A DNA stretch of 14,966 nt, taken from contig DASWTM010000229.1 in the NCBI GenBank assembly GCA_036402115.1, forward strand, positions 1-14,966, written 5' to 3'. Made by a program: the position numbers and the translations under genes. How positions within the stretch are numbered: the stretch's first letter is position 1; the number at the start of each line of letters is the position of its first letter. The notes under the pieces were generated by a model. The model was not told where the DNA came from. It did not search any database and saw nothing but the letters and a program-made list of their open reading frames with translations. Shown in pieces: positions 1-6,168 of this stretch. The DNA is from Chryseosolibacter sp036402115 (lineage in GTDB: Bacteria; Bacteroidota; Bacteroidia; Cytophagales; Cyclobacteriaceae).

Positions 1-1
1 T

Positions 2-115
2 CCGCAACAGGATTACGATTTCCTGTATAAGAATGGAGCATCCTTCATCTTCGGCCCCGGCACGGTCATCACCGATGCTGCAAAAGAAATCCTGAACAAA
101 ATGATCAAAGAATAG
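2..115 (+). CDS. Methylmalonyl-CoA mutase-type cobalamin-binding protein, C-terminal fragment
   Basis: This is the 3' end of a gene entering from the left: 37 codons and a TAG stop. The visible peptide starts PQQDYDFLYKNGASFIFGPG and ends in an amphipathic helix. The run Q-D-Y-x-x-L-x-x-x-G-x-x-x-I-F-G-P-G-T is typical of the end of the B12-binding domain of methylmalonyl-CoA mutase and related acyl-CoA mutases, which bind adenosylcobalamin and interconvert methylmalonyl-CoA and succinyl-CoA. Only the tail is present, so the large mutase subunit cannot be told from a stand-alone cobalamin-binding subunit or an isobutyryl-CoA mutase-like protein. The dxr gene follows after 82 nt on the same strand, with no obvious terminator between them. 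Confidence 0.75.
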   Translation, partial: PQQDYDFLYKNGASFIFGPGTVITDAAKEILNKMIKE

Positions 116-121
116 TTTTAG

Positions 122-129
122 TATTTTTG
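122..129 (+). promoter_or_regulatory. Possible -7 box of a dxr promoter
   Basis: TATTTTTG matches the Bacteroidota -7 consensus TAnnTTTG exactly. It lies just after the stop of the mutase gene and about 70 nt before the dxr start. I see no clear TTG/TTTG -33 element at the usual spacing, and the match is in AT-rich sequence, so it is only a candidate. Confidence 0.35.
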
Positions 130-152
130 TGGATGATTTCTTACCTAAGACA

Positions 153-184
153 TTAACACCTTAACACGTTAGCACCTTAACACA
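153..184 (+). repeat. Four-copy imperfect octamer tandem repeat in the dxr leader
   Basis: Four consecutive 8-bp units are visible: TTAACACC, TTAACACG, TTAGCACC and TTAACACA. They end 13 nt before the dxr start codon and contain no coding sequence or strong hairpin. The array would lie in the dxr 5' leader if transcription starts near 135. Its role is unknown; it resembles other short word-like arrays in this window, such as the GTGCTCATG clusters near the right end. Confidence 0.8.
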
Positions 185-197
185 ATCCTCAACATTC

Positions 198-1361
198 TTG
201 AAGTCCTTATCAAAAAAGCGTATCGCAATTCTCGGATCAACGGGTTCCATCGGCACGCAAGCGCTGGATGTAATTTCTTCTCATACCGATGCGTTTGAAG
301 TTGAAGTACTCACCGCACAAAACAACGTTGATTTGCTTATCGAGCAAGCGATTAAGTATAAACCCAACGCAGTTGTCATCAGCAATGATTCACACTACCA
401 GAAACTAAAAGAGGCGCTTTACAAAGAAGACATTAAAGTTTACGCTGGAGAGAATGCGTTGGCATCTGTTGTACAAATGGACACAATCGATCTGGTGTTG
501 ACTGCGTTAGTCGGCTATGCCGGCTTGAAGCCAACGATCAAAGCGATCGAGTCGGGCAAGACGATTGCGCTCGCGAACAAAGAAACGCTGGTGGTGGCGG
601 GCGAACTCGTCACAAATCTTGCGCGCGAAAAAGGTGTGAATATTTATCCAATCGATTCGGAGCATTCAGCGATCTTTCAATGCCTCGTTGGAGAGTTTCG
701 CAATAAGATTGAAAAGATCATTCTTACCGCGTCTGGTGGCCCTTTCCGTGGAAAAAAGAAAAGCGAAATTGGTGCTGTGAAAAAGGAACAAGCGCTCAAA
801 CATCCAAACTGGTCGATGGGAGCCAAGATCACGATTGATTCGGCTACGCTGATGAATAAAGGGCTTGAAGTGATCGAGGCGAAGTGGTTATTCGGTGTGA
901 AGACTGAACAGGTCGAGGTTGTCGTACACCCACAGTCGATCATTCATTCACTGGTGCAGTTTGAAGATGGTTCTATAAAGGCGCAACTTGGATTGCCCGA
1001 CATGCGTTTACCTATCCAGTTCGCCCTGACCTACCCCGAGCGGTTCCCCTCTGGCTTCCCCAGGTTCGATTTTGCCAATTATCCCACATTGACATTTGAA
1101 AAACCGGATACGGAAACTTTTCGTAATCTTGCACTGGCATACGAAGCCCTAAACAAAGGCGGAAACATGCCTTGTGTGCTAAACGCGGCAAACGAGGTGG
1201 CCGTGGCAGAGTTTTTGAAGGATAGGGTGGGATTTTTGGAAATGTCTGATATCGTGGAACAATGCCTGTCGAAAATGGATTATATTAAAAACCCTTCTTA
1301 CGAGGACTATGTCTCCACTGACAAAATAACGCGTTTGAAAGCCTTGGAATTAGTGAAATAG
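198..1361 (+). CDS. dxr: 1-deoxy-D-xylulose 5-phosphate reductoisomerase
   Basis: Dxr (IspC) catalyses the first committed step of the MEP isoprenoid pathway in the cytoplasm: NADPH- and metal-dependent conversion of DXP to 2-C-methyl-D-erythritol 4-phosphate. The 387-residue protein has the usual length. The N-terminal Rossmann motif GSTGSIG is at residues 13-19, ANKET at 126-130, and PIDSEHSAIFQ, with metal ligands D153 and E155, at 151-161. HPNWSMG is at 202-208 and NKGLE, with third ligand E224, at 220-224. The start is TTG: an in-frame stop at 162-164 limits extension, there is no ATG between, and the Rossmann motif begins at the expected distance. No Shine-Dalgarno is visible. rseP follows after 15 nt, suggesting co-transcription. 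The family assignment is very secure. Confidence 0.97.
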   Translation: MKSLSKKRIAILGSTGSIGTQALDVISSHTDAFEVEVLTAQNNVDLLIEQAIKYKPNAVVISNDSHYQKLKEALYKEDIKVYAGENALASVVQMDTIDLVLTALVGYAGLKPTIKAIESGKTIALANKETLVVAGELVTNLAREKGVNIYPIDSEHSAIFQCLVGEFRNKIEKIILTASGGPFRGKKKSEIGAVKKEQALKHPNWSMGAKITIDSATLMNKGLEVIEAKWLFGVKTEQVEVVVHPQSIIHSLVQFEDGSIKAQLGLPDMRLPIQFALTYPERFPSGFPRFDFANYPTLTFEKPDTETFRNLALAYEALNKGGNMPCVLNAANEVAVAEFLKDRVGFLEMSDIVEQCLSKMDYIKNPSYEDYVSTDKITRLKALELVK

Positions 1362-1376
1362 TAAATTACGAATACG

Positions 1377-2714
1377 ATGGATTGGATGATTATGCTCGCT
1401 CAGTTGCTGCTGAGTCTCTCTTTTTTGGTTGCTGTGCATGAGCTCGGGCACCTCATTGCCGCGAAATACTTTGGGATGCGCGTAGAGCAATTCTCGATCG
1501 GCTTCCCACCGAAGATATGGTCGTTTAAAAAAGGGGAAACCGAATATGCCCTCAGTGCAATTCCGCTGGGTGGTTATGTAAAGATTTCCGGAATGATCGA
1601 TGAGTCCCTCGACACTGAGACGATGAAGGCCGAACCTCAACCCTGGGAATTCCGATCTAAACCAGCCTGGCAGCGATTGATCGTTATGTTGGGAGGTATC
1701 TTCGTTAATGTGGTGGTTGGGGTTTTAATTTTCATCGGCATCACGTTCGCATTTGGTGATACATACATCTTAAAAGATGCAGTTAACGAAGCGGGTGGAT
1801 TTCACGTAGGCCCAGTGGGCCAGGAGATTGGCCTTAAGACCGGAGATAAGATCGTGAAGATCAACGGTAAAGATTTTAAATATCTTGAGGATATCATTAA
1901 GCCAGAGACACTCCTCGGAACAAATGCTTACTACACGGTCGAGCGCGATGGTAAATTGATCGACATCAACATCCCTGCAAACTTCATCCAGAAATTTAAT
2001 AAGAAGGAGAACGCGCAAAATTTCGTGCTCTTCCGTTTCCCCCCAGTCGTTGGAAAAGTTGCTGAAAACACACTTGCCGATCGCGTAAGTCTACAGAAAG
2101 GCGATCTGTTTATCGAGTTCAACGGACAGCAAGTGAAATATTTTGATCAGGTTTATGATGCAACAAAAGCTTTCCAGGGCGATACCATAACGTTCAAGAT
2201 CATGCGCGATGGTCAGGTGCTATCGTTTAAGGAAGATTTCCGGAATGCAAAGAATCAGATCGGCTATGCACCGATGATCGATGAGCATTACCTCGACAAC
2301 GCGAAGGTGGATATCAAATACGGATTTATTGAATCAATTCCACTTGGAACCGAGCGCGCGTTCACAACGCTTAAAACACAAATCACTGCTTTTGGTAAAG
2401 TTATTTCAGGAGTCCTTTCACCGAAGGAATCACTCTCAGGTCCGATTGGTATCATGCAGGCGTTCGGTTCGAACTGGGACTGGGAACGCTTCTGGCAGCT
2501 AACAGGAGTTCTCTCTTTGGTGCTTGCTTTCATGAACCTGCTTCCAATCCCAGCCCTCGATGGGGGACACGTAATGTTCCTCAGCTACGAGATCATTTCC
2601 AGAAGAAAGCCTTCAGACAAATTCCTCGAGAATGCACAGAAAGTAGGCATGGTGTTCCTGCTTGCGCTGATGGTCTTCATCTTCGCCAACGATATTATCA
2701 AGATCTTCAACTAA
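1377..2714 (+). CDS. rseP: RseP-family site-2 intramembrane metalloprotease with two PDZ-like regions
   Basis: This 445-residue inner-membrane zinc protease belongs to family M50. In relatives it cleaves membrane-bound anti-sigma factors or remnant signal peptides within the bilayer. The zinc motif HELGH is at residues 21-25 inside the first membrane helix. A GGIFVN-type loop precedes the second helix around residue 106-112. Two PDZ-like segments span roughly 140-215 and 220-285, and the third zinc-ligand motif LDGGH is at 394-398 in the third helix, followed by a final helix near the C terminus. The ATG at 1377 puts HELGH at the usual distance from the N terminus. It sits 15 nt after dxr, a pairing common in Bacteroidota, and ends at a strong terminator. 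Its substrate cannot be read from this window. Confidence 0.95.
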   Translation: MDWMIMLAQLLLSLSFLVAVHELGHLIAAKYFGMRVEQFSIGFPPKIWSFKKGETEYALSAIPLGGYVKISGMIDESLDTETMKAEPQPWEFRSKPAWQRLIVMLGGIFVNVVVGVLIFIGITFAFGDTYILKDAVNEAGGFHVGPVGQEIGLKTGDKIVKINGKDFKYLEDIIKPETLLGTNAYYTVERDGKLIDINIPANFIQKFNKKENAQNFVLFRFPPVVGKVAENTLADRVSLQKGDLFIEFNGQQVKYFDQVYDATKAFQGDTITFKIMRDGQVLSFKEDFRNAKNQIGYAPMIDEHYLDNAKVDIKYGFIESIPLGTERAFTTLKTQITAFGKVISGVLSPKESLSGPIGIMQAFGSNWDWERFWQLTGVLSLVLAFMNLLPIPALDGGHVMFLSYEIISRRKPSDKFLENAQKVGMVFLLALMVFIFANDIIKIFN

Positions 2715-2732
2715 GAGAGCTTAGCGAGAGAC

Positions 2733-2769
2733 AAAAAAAGGTCGATCAGTTTGTGGTCGACCTTTTTTT
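2733..2769. terminator. Bidirectional intrinsic terminator between rseP and the plug-domain gene
   Basis: The stem GGTCGATCA (2740-2748) pairs with TGGTCGACC (2754-2762), with one G-T wobble and a GTTTG loop. Seven A residues precede it (2733-2739) and seven T residues follow (2763-2769), so each strand reads as GC stem plus U-tract. It lies 18 nt after the rseP stop. On the minus strand it overlaps the last codons and stop codon of the plug-domain gene. Confidence 0.9.
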
Positions 2770-3084
2770 ATGAATTCCAGTTTTATTGATCTTTGCGATT
2801 TCGATGATCACCACACCTCGCTTACCGCGATCGCCATACGGGGCTATAGCAGCCGAGTCCTTCAACACGGTTATTGACTCGATGTCGCTTGGCTTGATAG
2901 CGTTCAACTGATCCTGATTAATTTCCTTCCCGTCTACAATGAAGAGTTCACGGTCAAATTGAACGCACTGTTGCCGAAAAGCAGGTTGATTAATAGTTTT
3001 TGCGGTGTCTGATGGCAGCTGAATTTCTTGTGCAAGAACCGAGCTAAAACAACACGCGAGGGCGAATGTGATGAGGGCTTTCAT
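2746..3084 (-). CDS. Small secreted protein with a TonB-receptor plug-like segment
   Basis: This 112-residue protein begins with a signal peptide (residues 1 to about 18, probable cleavage after LA at 17-18). The segment at about 47-95, with LFIVDGKEI, IKPSDIESITVLKDSAA, YGDRGKRGVVIIE, matches the core of the plug domain that closes SusC/TonB-dependent receptor barrels in Bacteroidota. No barrel follows, and neither a CarboxypepD-like domain nor a TonB box is apparent, so it is a stand-alone plug-like protein, probably periplasmic. The ATG at 3084 fits the signal peptide. The basic tail KKRSTTN and the TGA stop are encoded within the terminator hairpin shared with rseP. Short proteins of this kind occur in the phylum, but their role is unclear; it could also be a relic of a larger receptor. 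Existence is likely, function unknown. Confidence 0.75.
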   Translation of the reverse strand: MKALITFALACCFSSVLAQEIQLPSDTAKTINQPAFRQQCVQFDRELFIVDGKEINQDQLNAIKPSDIESITVLKDSAAIAPYGDRGKRGVVIIEIAKINKTGIHKKRSTTN

Positions 3085-3158
3085 AAATCTTTTTCTGAAT
3101 ATACGAAGATTTAGTTACTGAACGGATCGGTTGCGCGTCTCAGCATCCGCGTGTGAAG

Positions 3159-3190
3159 CAGTGCCACTCGGCCAGTATTTTCAGGCACTG
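3159..3190. repeat. Short inverted repeat beside the downstream REP-like unit
   Basis: CAGTGCC (3159-3165) and GGCACTG (3184-3190) are exact reverse complements separated by 18 nt. They lie just before the CCGGCTTAAGCCGG core on the downstream side of the transposase gene. This may be part of the same repeat element. There is no U-tract, so I do not call it a terminator. Confidence 0.5.
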
Positions 3191-3195
3191 ACATT

Positions 3196-3259
3196 CCGGC
3201 TTAAGCCGGTTCCCTTCAGGTCGATGGAAGTCGTGTTACTTTACTCAGTGGAAAGCCAA
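3196..3259 (+). repeat. REP-like palindromic unit, downstream of the Y1 transposase
   Basis: The unit starts with the perfect 14-bp palindrome CCGGCTTAAGCCGG (3196-3209). A 13-nt spacer leads to GATGGAAGTCGTG (3223-3235), then GTTACT-TT-ACTCAGTGG (3235-3251) and AGCCAA (3254-3259). The same blocks in the same order and orientation recur at 3812-3910 on the other side of the transposase gene. This pairing of palindromic units with a Y1 transposase is the hallmark of REP/RAYT loci. Whether further copies exist elsewhere in the genome cannot be seen here. Confidence 0.8.
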
Positions 3260-3273
3260 CCCAAGTTTTAGTA

Positions 3274-3696
3274 CTACTCAAACCCATGAGCTTTTTTAAA
3301 ATTCTCAAACTCCTCATTGAACGAAAGTTTTGAGTGATGCGCTTCTTGGTTTGCAATGTAGTTCTTGACCGAGTTCACCGCTCCTATACCAACAGATGCT
3401 GCAAAATAGTCTTCCGCCCAGATGATCTTTGTGGGAAAAATGCCTTTCTTATTCACCCAATTCGATGACTCACCTTTGAGTAGCTGAAGCGTTCGTGAGA
3501 TCGGTTGGTCGTTACCTAAACTGAGTAAACAATGAACGTGTTCAGAAAATCCTCCGATCGTTAGAAGGTGAATTCCTTTCGATTTTGCGTTTTCGCGAAT
3601 GTGTTGAAAGAGGATCTCGCGTTTTTCCTTTAGAAGAATTGGCACGCGATATTTAGTTGACCATACCGCGTGAACGAGAATTTTTACGAAACTCAT
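3274..3696 (-). CDS. Y1 (HUH) transposase, IS200/IS605-like or REP-associated (RAYT-like)
   Basis: From the ATG at 3696 (MSFVKILVHAVWSTK) the protein is 140 residues, a normal length for single-domain Y1 transposases. These cut and join single-stranded DNA at hairpin ends through a 5'-phosphotyrosine. The HUH motif EHVHC has metal-binding H53 and H55, and VKNYIANQEAHH carries the likely nucleophile Y113. KGESSNW at about 74-80 is also family-typical, so the enzyme looks intact. An in-frame ATG at 3744 would add 16 residues, but they translate a hairpin and do not look family-like. There is no tnpB neighbour. Flanking REP-like units on both sides favour a RAYT-type domesticated transposase over an ordinary insertion sequence, although related IS200-like proteins are also common in Bacteroidota. 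Confidence 0.9.
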   Translation of the reverse strand: MSFVKILVHAVWSTKYRVPILLKEKREILFQHIRENAKSKGIHLLTIGGFSEHVHCLLSLGNDQPISRTLQLLKGESSNWVNKKGIFPTKIIWAEDYFAASVGIGAVNSVKNYIANQEAHHSKLSFNEEFENFKKAHGFE

Positions 3697-3697
3697 A

Positions 3698-3744
3698 ATG
3701 CATAACTGTTTAGTATTCCGCGAGCACTTCTCGCGGTTATGCAT
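3698..3744 (-). promoter_or_regulatory. Structured leader hairpin directly before the transposase start
   Basis: An outer stem, ATGCATAA (3698-3705) with TTATGCAT (3737-3744), stacks on an inner stem, CCGCGAG (3718-3724) with CTCGCGG (3730-3736), around a 5-nt loop. The only interruption is a 12-nt bulge on one side (3706-3717). It ends one base before the ATG at 3696. Such a fold could either limit translation, as known for IS200 leader hairpins, or be a single-stranded DNA end recognised by the transposase. Which one applies is inference; the pairing is visible. Confidence 0.6.
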
Positions 3745-3811
3745 CTCTGGTATAGTAATTTAAATTTTTTTTGGTTTGGATCACACCAAAGTTCGTACCG
3801 TGGCCAGCCCT

Positions 3812-3910
3812 CCGGCTTAAGCCGGCTCGTACAAGTTGATCGAAGCCGTGCACGTTGGAAGTAACCCCCGGCTTAAGCCGGGGGTTACTGCACTCAGTGG
3901 CTAAAGCCAA
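3812..3910 (+). repeat. REP-like palindromic unit, upstream of the Y1 transposase, with an extra palindrome
   Basis: The blocks are: CCGGCTTAAGCCGG (3812-3825), a 12-nt spacer, GATCGAAGCCGTG (3838-3850), an additional palindromic stretch (3860-3889), then GTTACT-GC-ACTCAGTGG (3884-3900) and AAGCCAA (3904-3910). It matches the downstream unit at 3196-3259 block by block in the same orientation. The difference is an insert of about 35 nt carrying a second copy of the CCGGCTTAAGCCGG core. The unit therefore looks like a doubled (BIME-like) form of the single unit. Confidence 0.8.
3860..3889. repeat. 30-bp perfect palindrome
   Basis: The half-site AGTAACCCCCGGCTT (3860-3874) is followed with no spacer by its exact reverse complement (3875-3889). 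The centre contains the same CCGGCTTAAGCCGG core found at 3196 and 3812, here extended by 8 bp on each side. It could extrude as a cruciform or fold as a hairpin in single strands. There is no U-tract, so it is not a classical terminator. Confidence 0.9.
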
Positions 3911-4011
3911 TACAAATGATCCTCATCCAACCGCTAAACACGCTGTGTTAGTGACTTCCAAAATCTCTCCGCGTTCCATTGGGCCTTCGCGACTTTCGGG
4001 TGAAAAAAATC

Positions 4012-5988
4012 TCAGTGATTGATAATCCTCGATATCTCAAACTCAACTCTTCTATTGAGCTTTCTGTGATCATCATGCTCCTCTTTCACGATCGGCTTGG
4101 AACTGCCATAGCCATGCGCTTCAATGCGGGAGGCATCAATCTTGAATTGGTAGATAAGGTAGGCCTTGATTGCGTCAGCACGCGCTTGCGACAAGCGGAG
4201 ATTTGAATCTTCTTTCCCTTGTGAATCGGTATGACCGGAAATGTTCACTTTCAGCCGAGGGTGATCGATTAGGAAATTCGCAAGACGGTCAAGATCATGA
4301 TGCATGGCAGGAAGAATATCGGCTTTTCCATTTTCGAATTCGAGTGTCTCGAAGGCAATCTTGCTTTCAATGGGTTCAGTTTCTTTGTGAATTTCATGAT
4401 CGCCATCCATGAAAAAAATTTCTTCGATCCTGAAAAAATCTTCACCTTGAATGATCAGCAGATAATTCCGCTTGTTGATCAGTTGGAAGTCGAACGTTCC
4501 GTCAGGACGCAAATATTTTGGAGCGACCTCCACGCCATGATCAAGATCGATAATGGAAACAATTCCTTTAAGCGGTTTCTTTGTTTGTGAATCAGTGAGC
4601 GATCCCTTTAGATTAGCCACGGCTTCCGGCTGTGCTTCCATCGGCACCGGGAAGGAGTGAAGATCAAGGTTTGCGCGATCTTCTTCTTCCGAACGTGCAT
4701 AATATAGGCGGCTCGATTTTGAATCGATGGTGAAATAATATTCACTGGCTTTGCCATTTACTAGTGGACCAATATTTTTTGGTTCACTCCAGATATTGTT
4801 TGTCTTATAGGATTTGTAAATATCAAAATCACCAAAGTTCAAGGGCTGACCATTCGAGCTAAAATACAGCACGTTGAACCGGTGATGGAAGAACGGGCTT
4901 ACTTCACTTCCGTGCGTGTTGATGATTGCTCCGAGATTTTGTGCTTTCTGCCATTCGCCCTTGCTGTTCTTTACTGCATAATAGATATCTGACATTCCGA
5001 AACCGCCAAGCCGGTCGGACGCAAAGAACAATGTATCTCCGCTGTGTGACAAGGATGGATGTGAATCCCATGCAGGTGTGTTAATGTTCAGTCCTAGATT
5101 TTTCACATTACCCCACGTGCTGTCTGGCTTTAGCTCTGCTTCGAACAGGTCACAGTTTCCATGAGAGTCCGGTGAATTGCATCGCGCGAAGTAGAGTTTC
5201 TTCCCGTCCTTTGAAAGGCAGGCAGACCCTTCGTTGTATTGAGTATTGATTGTCTTGAACTGTTGTGCTTCGCCCCACTGATCTCCTTCACGTTTGGTAA
5301 AGAAAAGATCTTCATCATACTTCTTTTCTGAATTTGCGAAGTGTGAGTTTCGCTTTGATGTAAAGAGTAGCACGTAGTCAAGATTGCCAATGGTTGGGCC
5401 GTAGTCTGCTTTCTCCGAATTCACCCAGTTGTCCATCTTCAGCAAAACGCCATGCGGAGGACGAAGTGTGTCAATTTCTTTACGATATTCAACCAACTCG
5501 TAATATTCCTGCAGCGGAACATAATAGTCTTTTTGATTTTTGGTGAGCGTATCGAATTCCGCCTGCACTTTTCGCGTGTTGAGGTTTTGTCGGTGATGCT
5601 TGAGTACTAGCTTGTACAATAAAACAGCTTCGCCAGCTTTACCATACGTCTCCGATAGCTTCGCGAGTTTCCAAAGCATATCGGTGTCCGAAGCGAAATT
5701 ACCGACCGAAAAATTCTTTACATACGCGCGAAGTTCTTTGTAAAGTTGCTCCGTAGCACCGCTGGCTTCGAGTTGCTTAATGCGCTTGATCTTGTCATCG
5801 TTGCGGTAGATGGTTTTCGCAGAAAGATTTGGGAAGTTAAAGATGTCAGACTGGCTATAGCTTGTCAGTGTGTCATTAAGCTCTATAATGTCGGCTTTTT
5901 GAAACTTTTTTTTGGCTTTTTGCGCCAACAGCGATGAACTGCTGATTAGGAAAAAGGCCACTGCAAAGATTGAAAAATAGGTTTTCAC
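4012..5988 (-). CDS. PorE-like OmpA-family protein (TPR-like, PD40, CRD, OmpA domains)
   Basis: This 658-residue exported protein has a signal peptide (1 to about 22, probable cut at LLA-QK; no lipobox cysteine). A helical TPR-like region follows (about 65-165), then PD40/WD40-like propeller blades (about 203-445, repeats such as LYFARC, LFFASDRLGGFG, LYFSSNG). A carboxypeptidase-regulatory-like beta domain (about 457-530) precedes an OmpA-type peptidoglycan-binding domain (about 545-655). In the last domain D588 (GHTD) and R603 (LSQAR) are the expected diaminopimelate-binding residues. This domain order and length match PorE (PG1058) of the type IX secretion system, but similar proteins without a proven secretion role are common in Bacteroidota and no other por gene is nearby. 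The start is GTG at 5988, directly before the signal peptide, with no ATG before the upstream in-frame stop. It diverges from lon. Confidence 0.88.
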   Translation of the reverse strand: MKTYFSIFAVAFFLISSSSLLAQKAKKKFQKADIIELNDTLTSYSQSDIFNFPNLSAKTIYRNDDKIKRIKQLEASGATEQLYKELRAYVKNFSVGNFASDTDMLWKLAKLSETYGKAGEAVLLYKLVLKHHRQNLNTRKVQAEFDTLTKNQKDYYVPLQEYYELVEYRKEIDTLRPPHGVLLKMDNWVNSEKADYGPTIGNLDYVLLFTSKRNSHFANSEKKYDEDLFFTKREGDQWGEAQQFKTINTQYNEGSACLSKDGKKLYFARCNSPDSHGNCDLFEAELKPDSTWGNVKNLGLNINTPAWDSHPSLSHSGDTLFFASDRLGGFGMSDIYYAVKNSKGEWQKAQNLGAIINTHGSEVSPFFHHRFNVLYFSSNGQPLNFGDFDIYKSYKTNNIWSEPKNIGPLVNGKASEYYFTIDSKSSRLYYARSEEEDRANLDLHSFPVPMEAQPEAVANLKGSLTDSQTKKPLKGIVSIIDLDHGVEVAPKYLRPDGTFDFQLINKRNYLLIIQGEDFFRIEEIFFMDGDHEIHKETEPIESKIAFETLEFENGKADILPAMHHDLDRLANFLIDHPRLKVNISGHTDSQGKEDSNLRLSQARADAIKAYLIYQFKIDASRIEAHGYGSSKPIVKEEHDDHRKLNRRVEFEISRIINH

Positions 5989-6023
5989 TAACCGTGGGAC
6001 ATTAAAAAAGTAACCTTACCCAT

Positions 6024-6055
6024 TAAAGTTGCCACATTTTCGCTTCTTTTACAAA
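6024..6055 (-). promoter_or_regulatory. Candidate promoter of the PorE-like gene
   Basis: Read on the minus strand, TTTG (6052-6055) is followed after 20 nt by CAACTTTA (6024-6031). The first is a -33-like element; the second matches TAnnTTTG at six of eight positions. The expected start of transcription would lie about 30 nt before the GTG codon. The match is partial, so the call is tentative. Confidence 0.35.
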
Positions 6056-6116
6056 CGTGCCTGGCCGCACCTGGACCCCGCTGGCACTACTATTGTCCAA
6101 TAAAGAAGTTCTATTT

Positions 6117-6145
6117 TTTGTATTACTGGTAACCCTTTAATTGTG
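6117..6145 (+). promoter_or_regulatory. Candidate promoter of lon
   Basis: TTTG (6117-6120) is followed after 17 nt by TAATTGTG (6138-6145), one mismatch from TAnnTTTG. Transcription from it would start near 6152. This favours the ATG at 6169 over the upstream GTG at 6151 as the lon start. The spacing is slightly shorter than usual, so confidence is low. Confidence 0.3.
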
Positions 6146-6168
6146 CCAAAGTGGCATCTTTGCATTTC

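Noticed and set aside
3697..3744. 16-residue N-terminal extension of the Y1 transposase
   Set aside because: It translates a near-continuous inverted repeat and family members start at the MSFVKI-type sequence, so it is treated as a leader.
3274..3744. Complete IS605-type element with tnpB or omega RNA
   Set aside because: No TnpB-like frame is found on either strand near the transposase, and no guide-RNA-like structure could be supported.
3979..4206. Plus-strand open frame of 75 codons
   Set aside because: It is antisense to the conserved OmpA domain of the PorE-like gene and has no recognisable motif.
6151..6168. GTG start for lon
   Set aside because: It adds only six residues and lies at or before the predicted transcription start; the ATG at 6169 begins a family-like N terminus. 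Not excluded.
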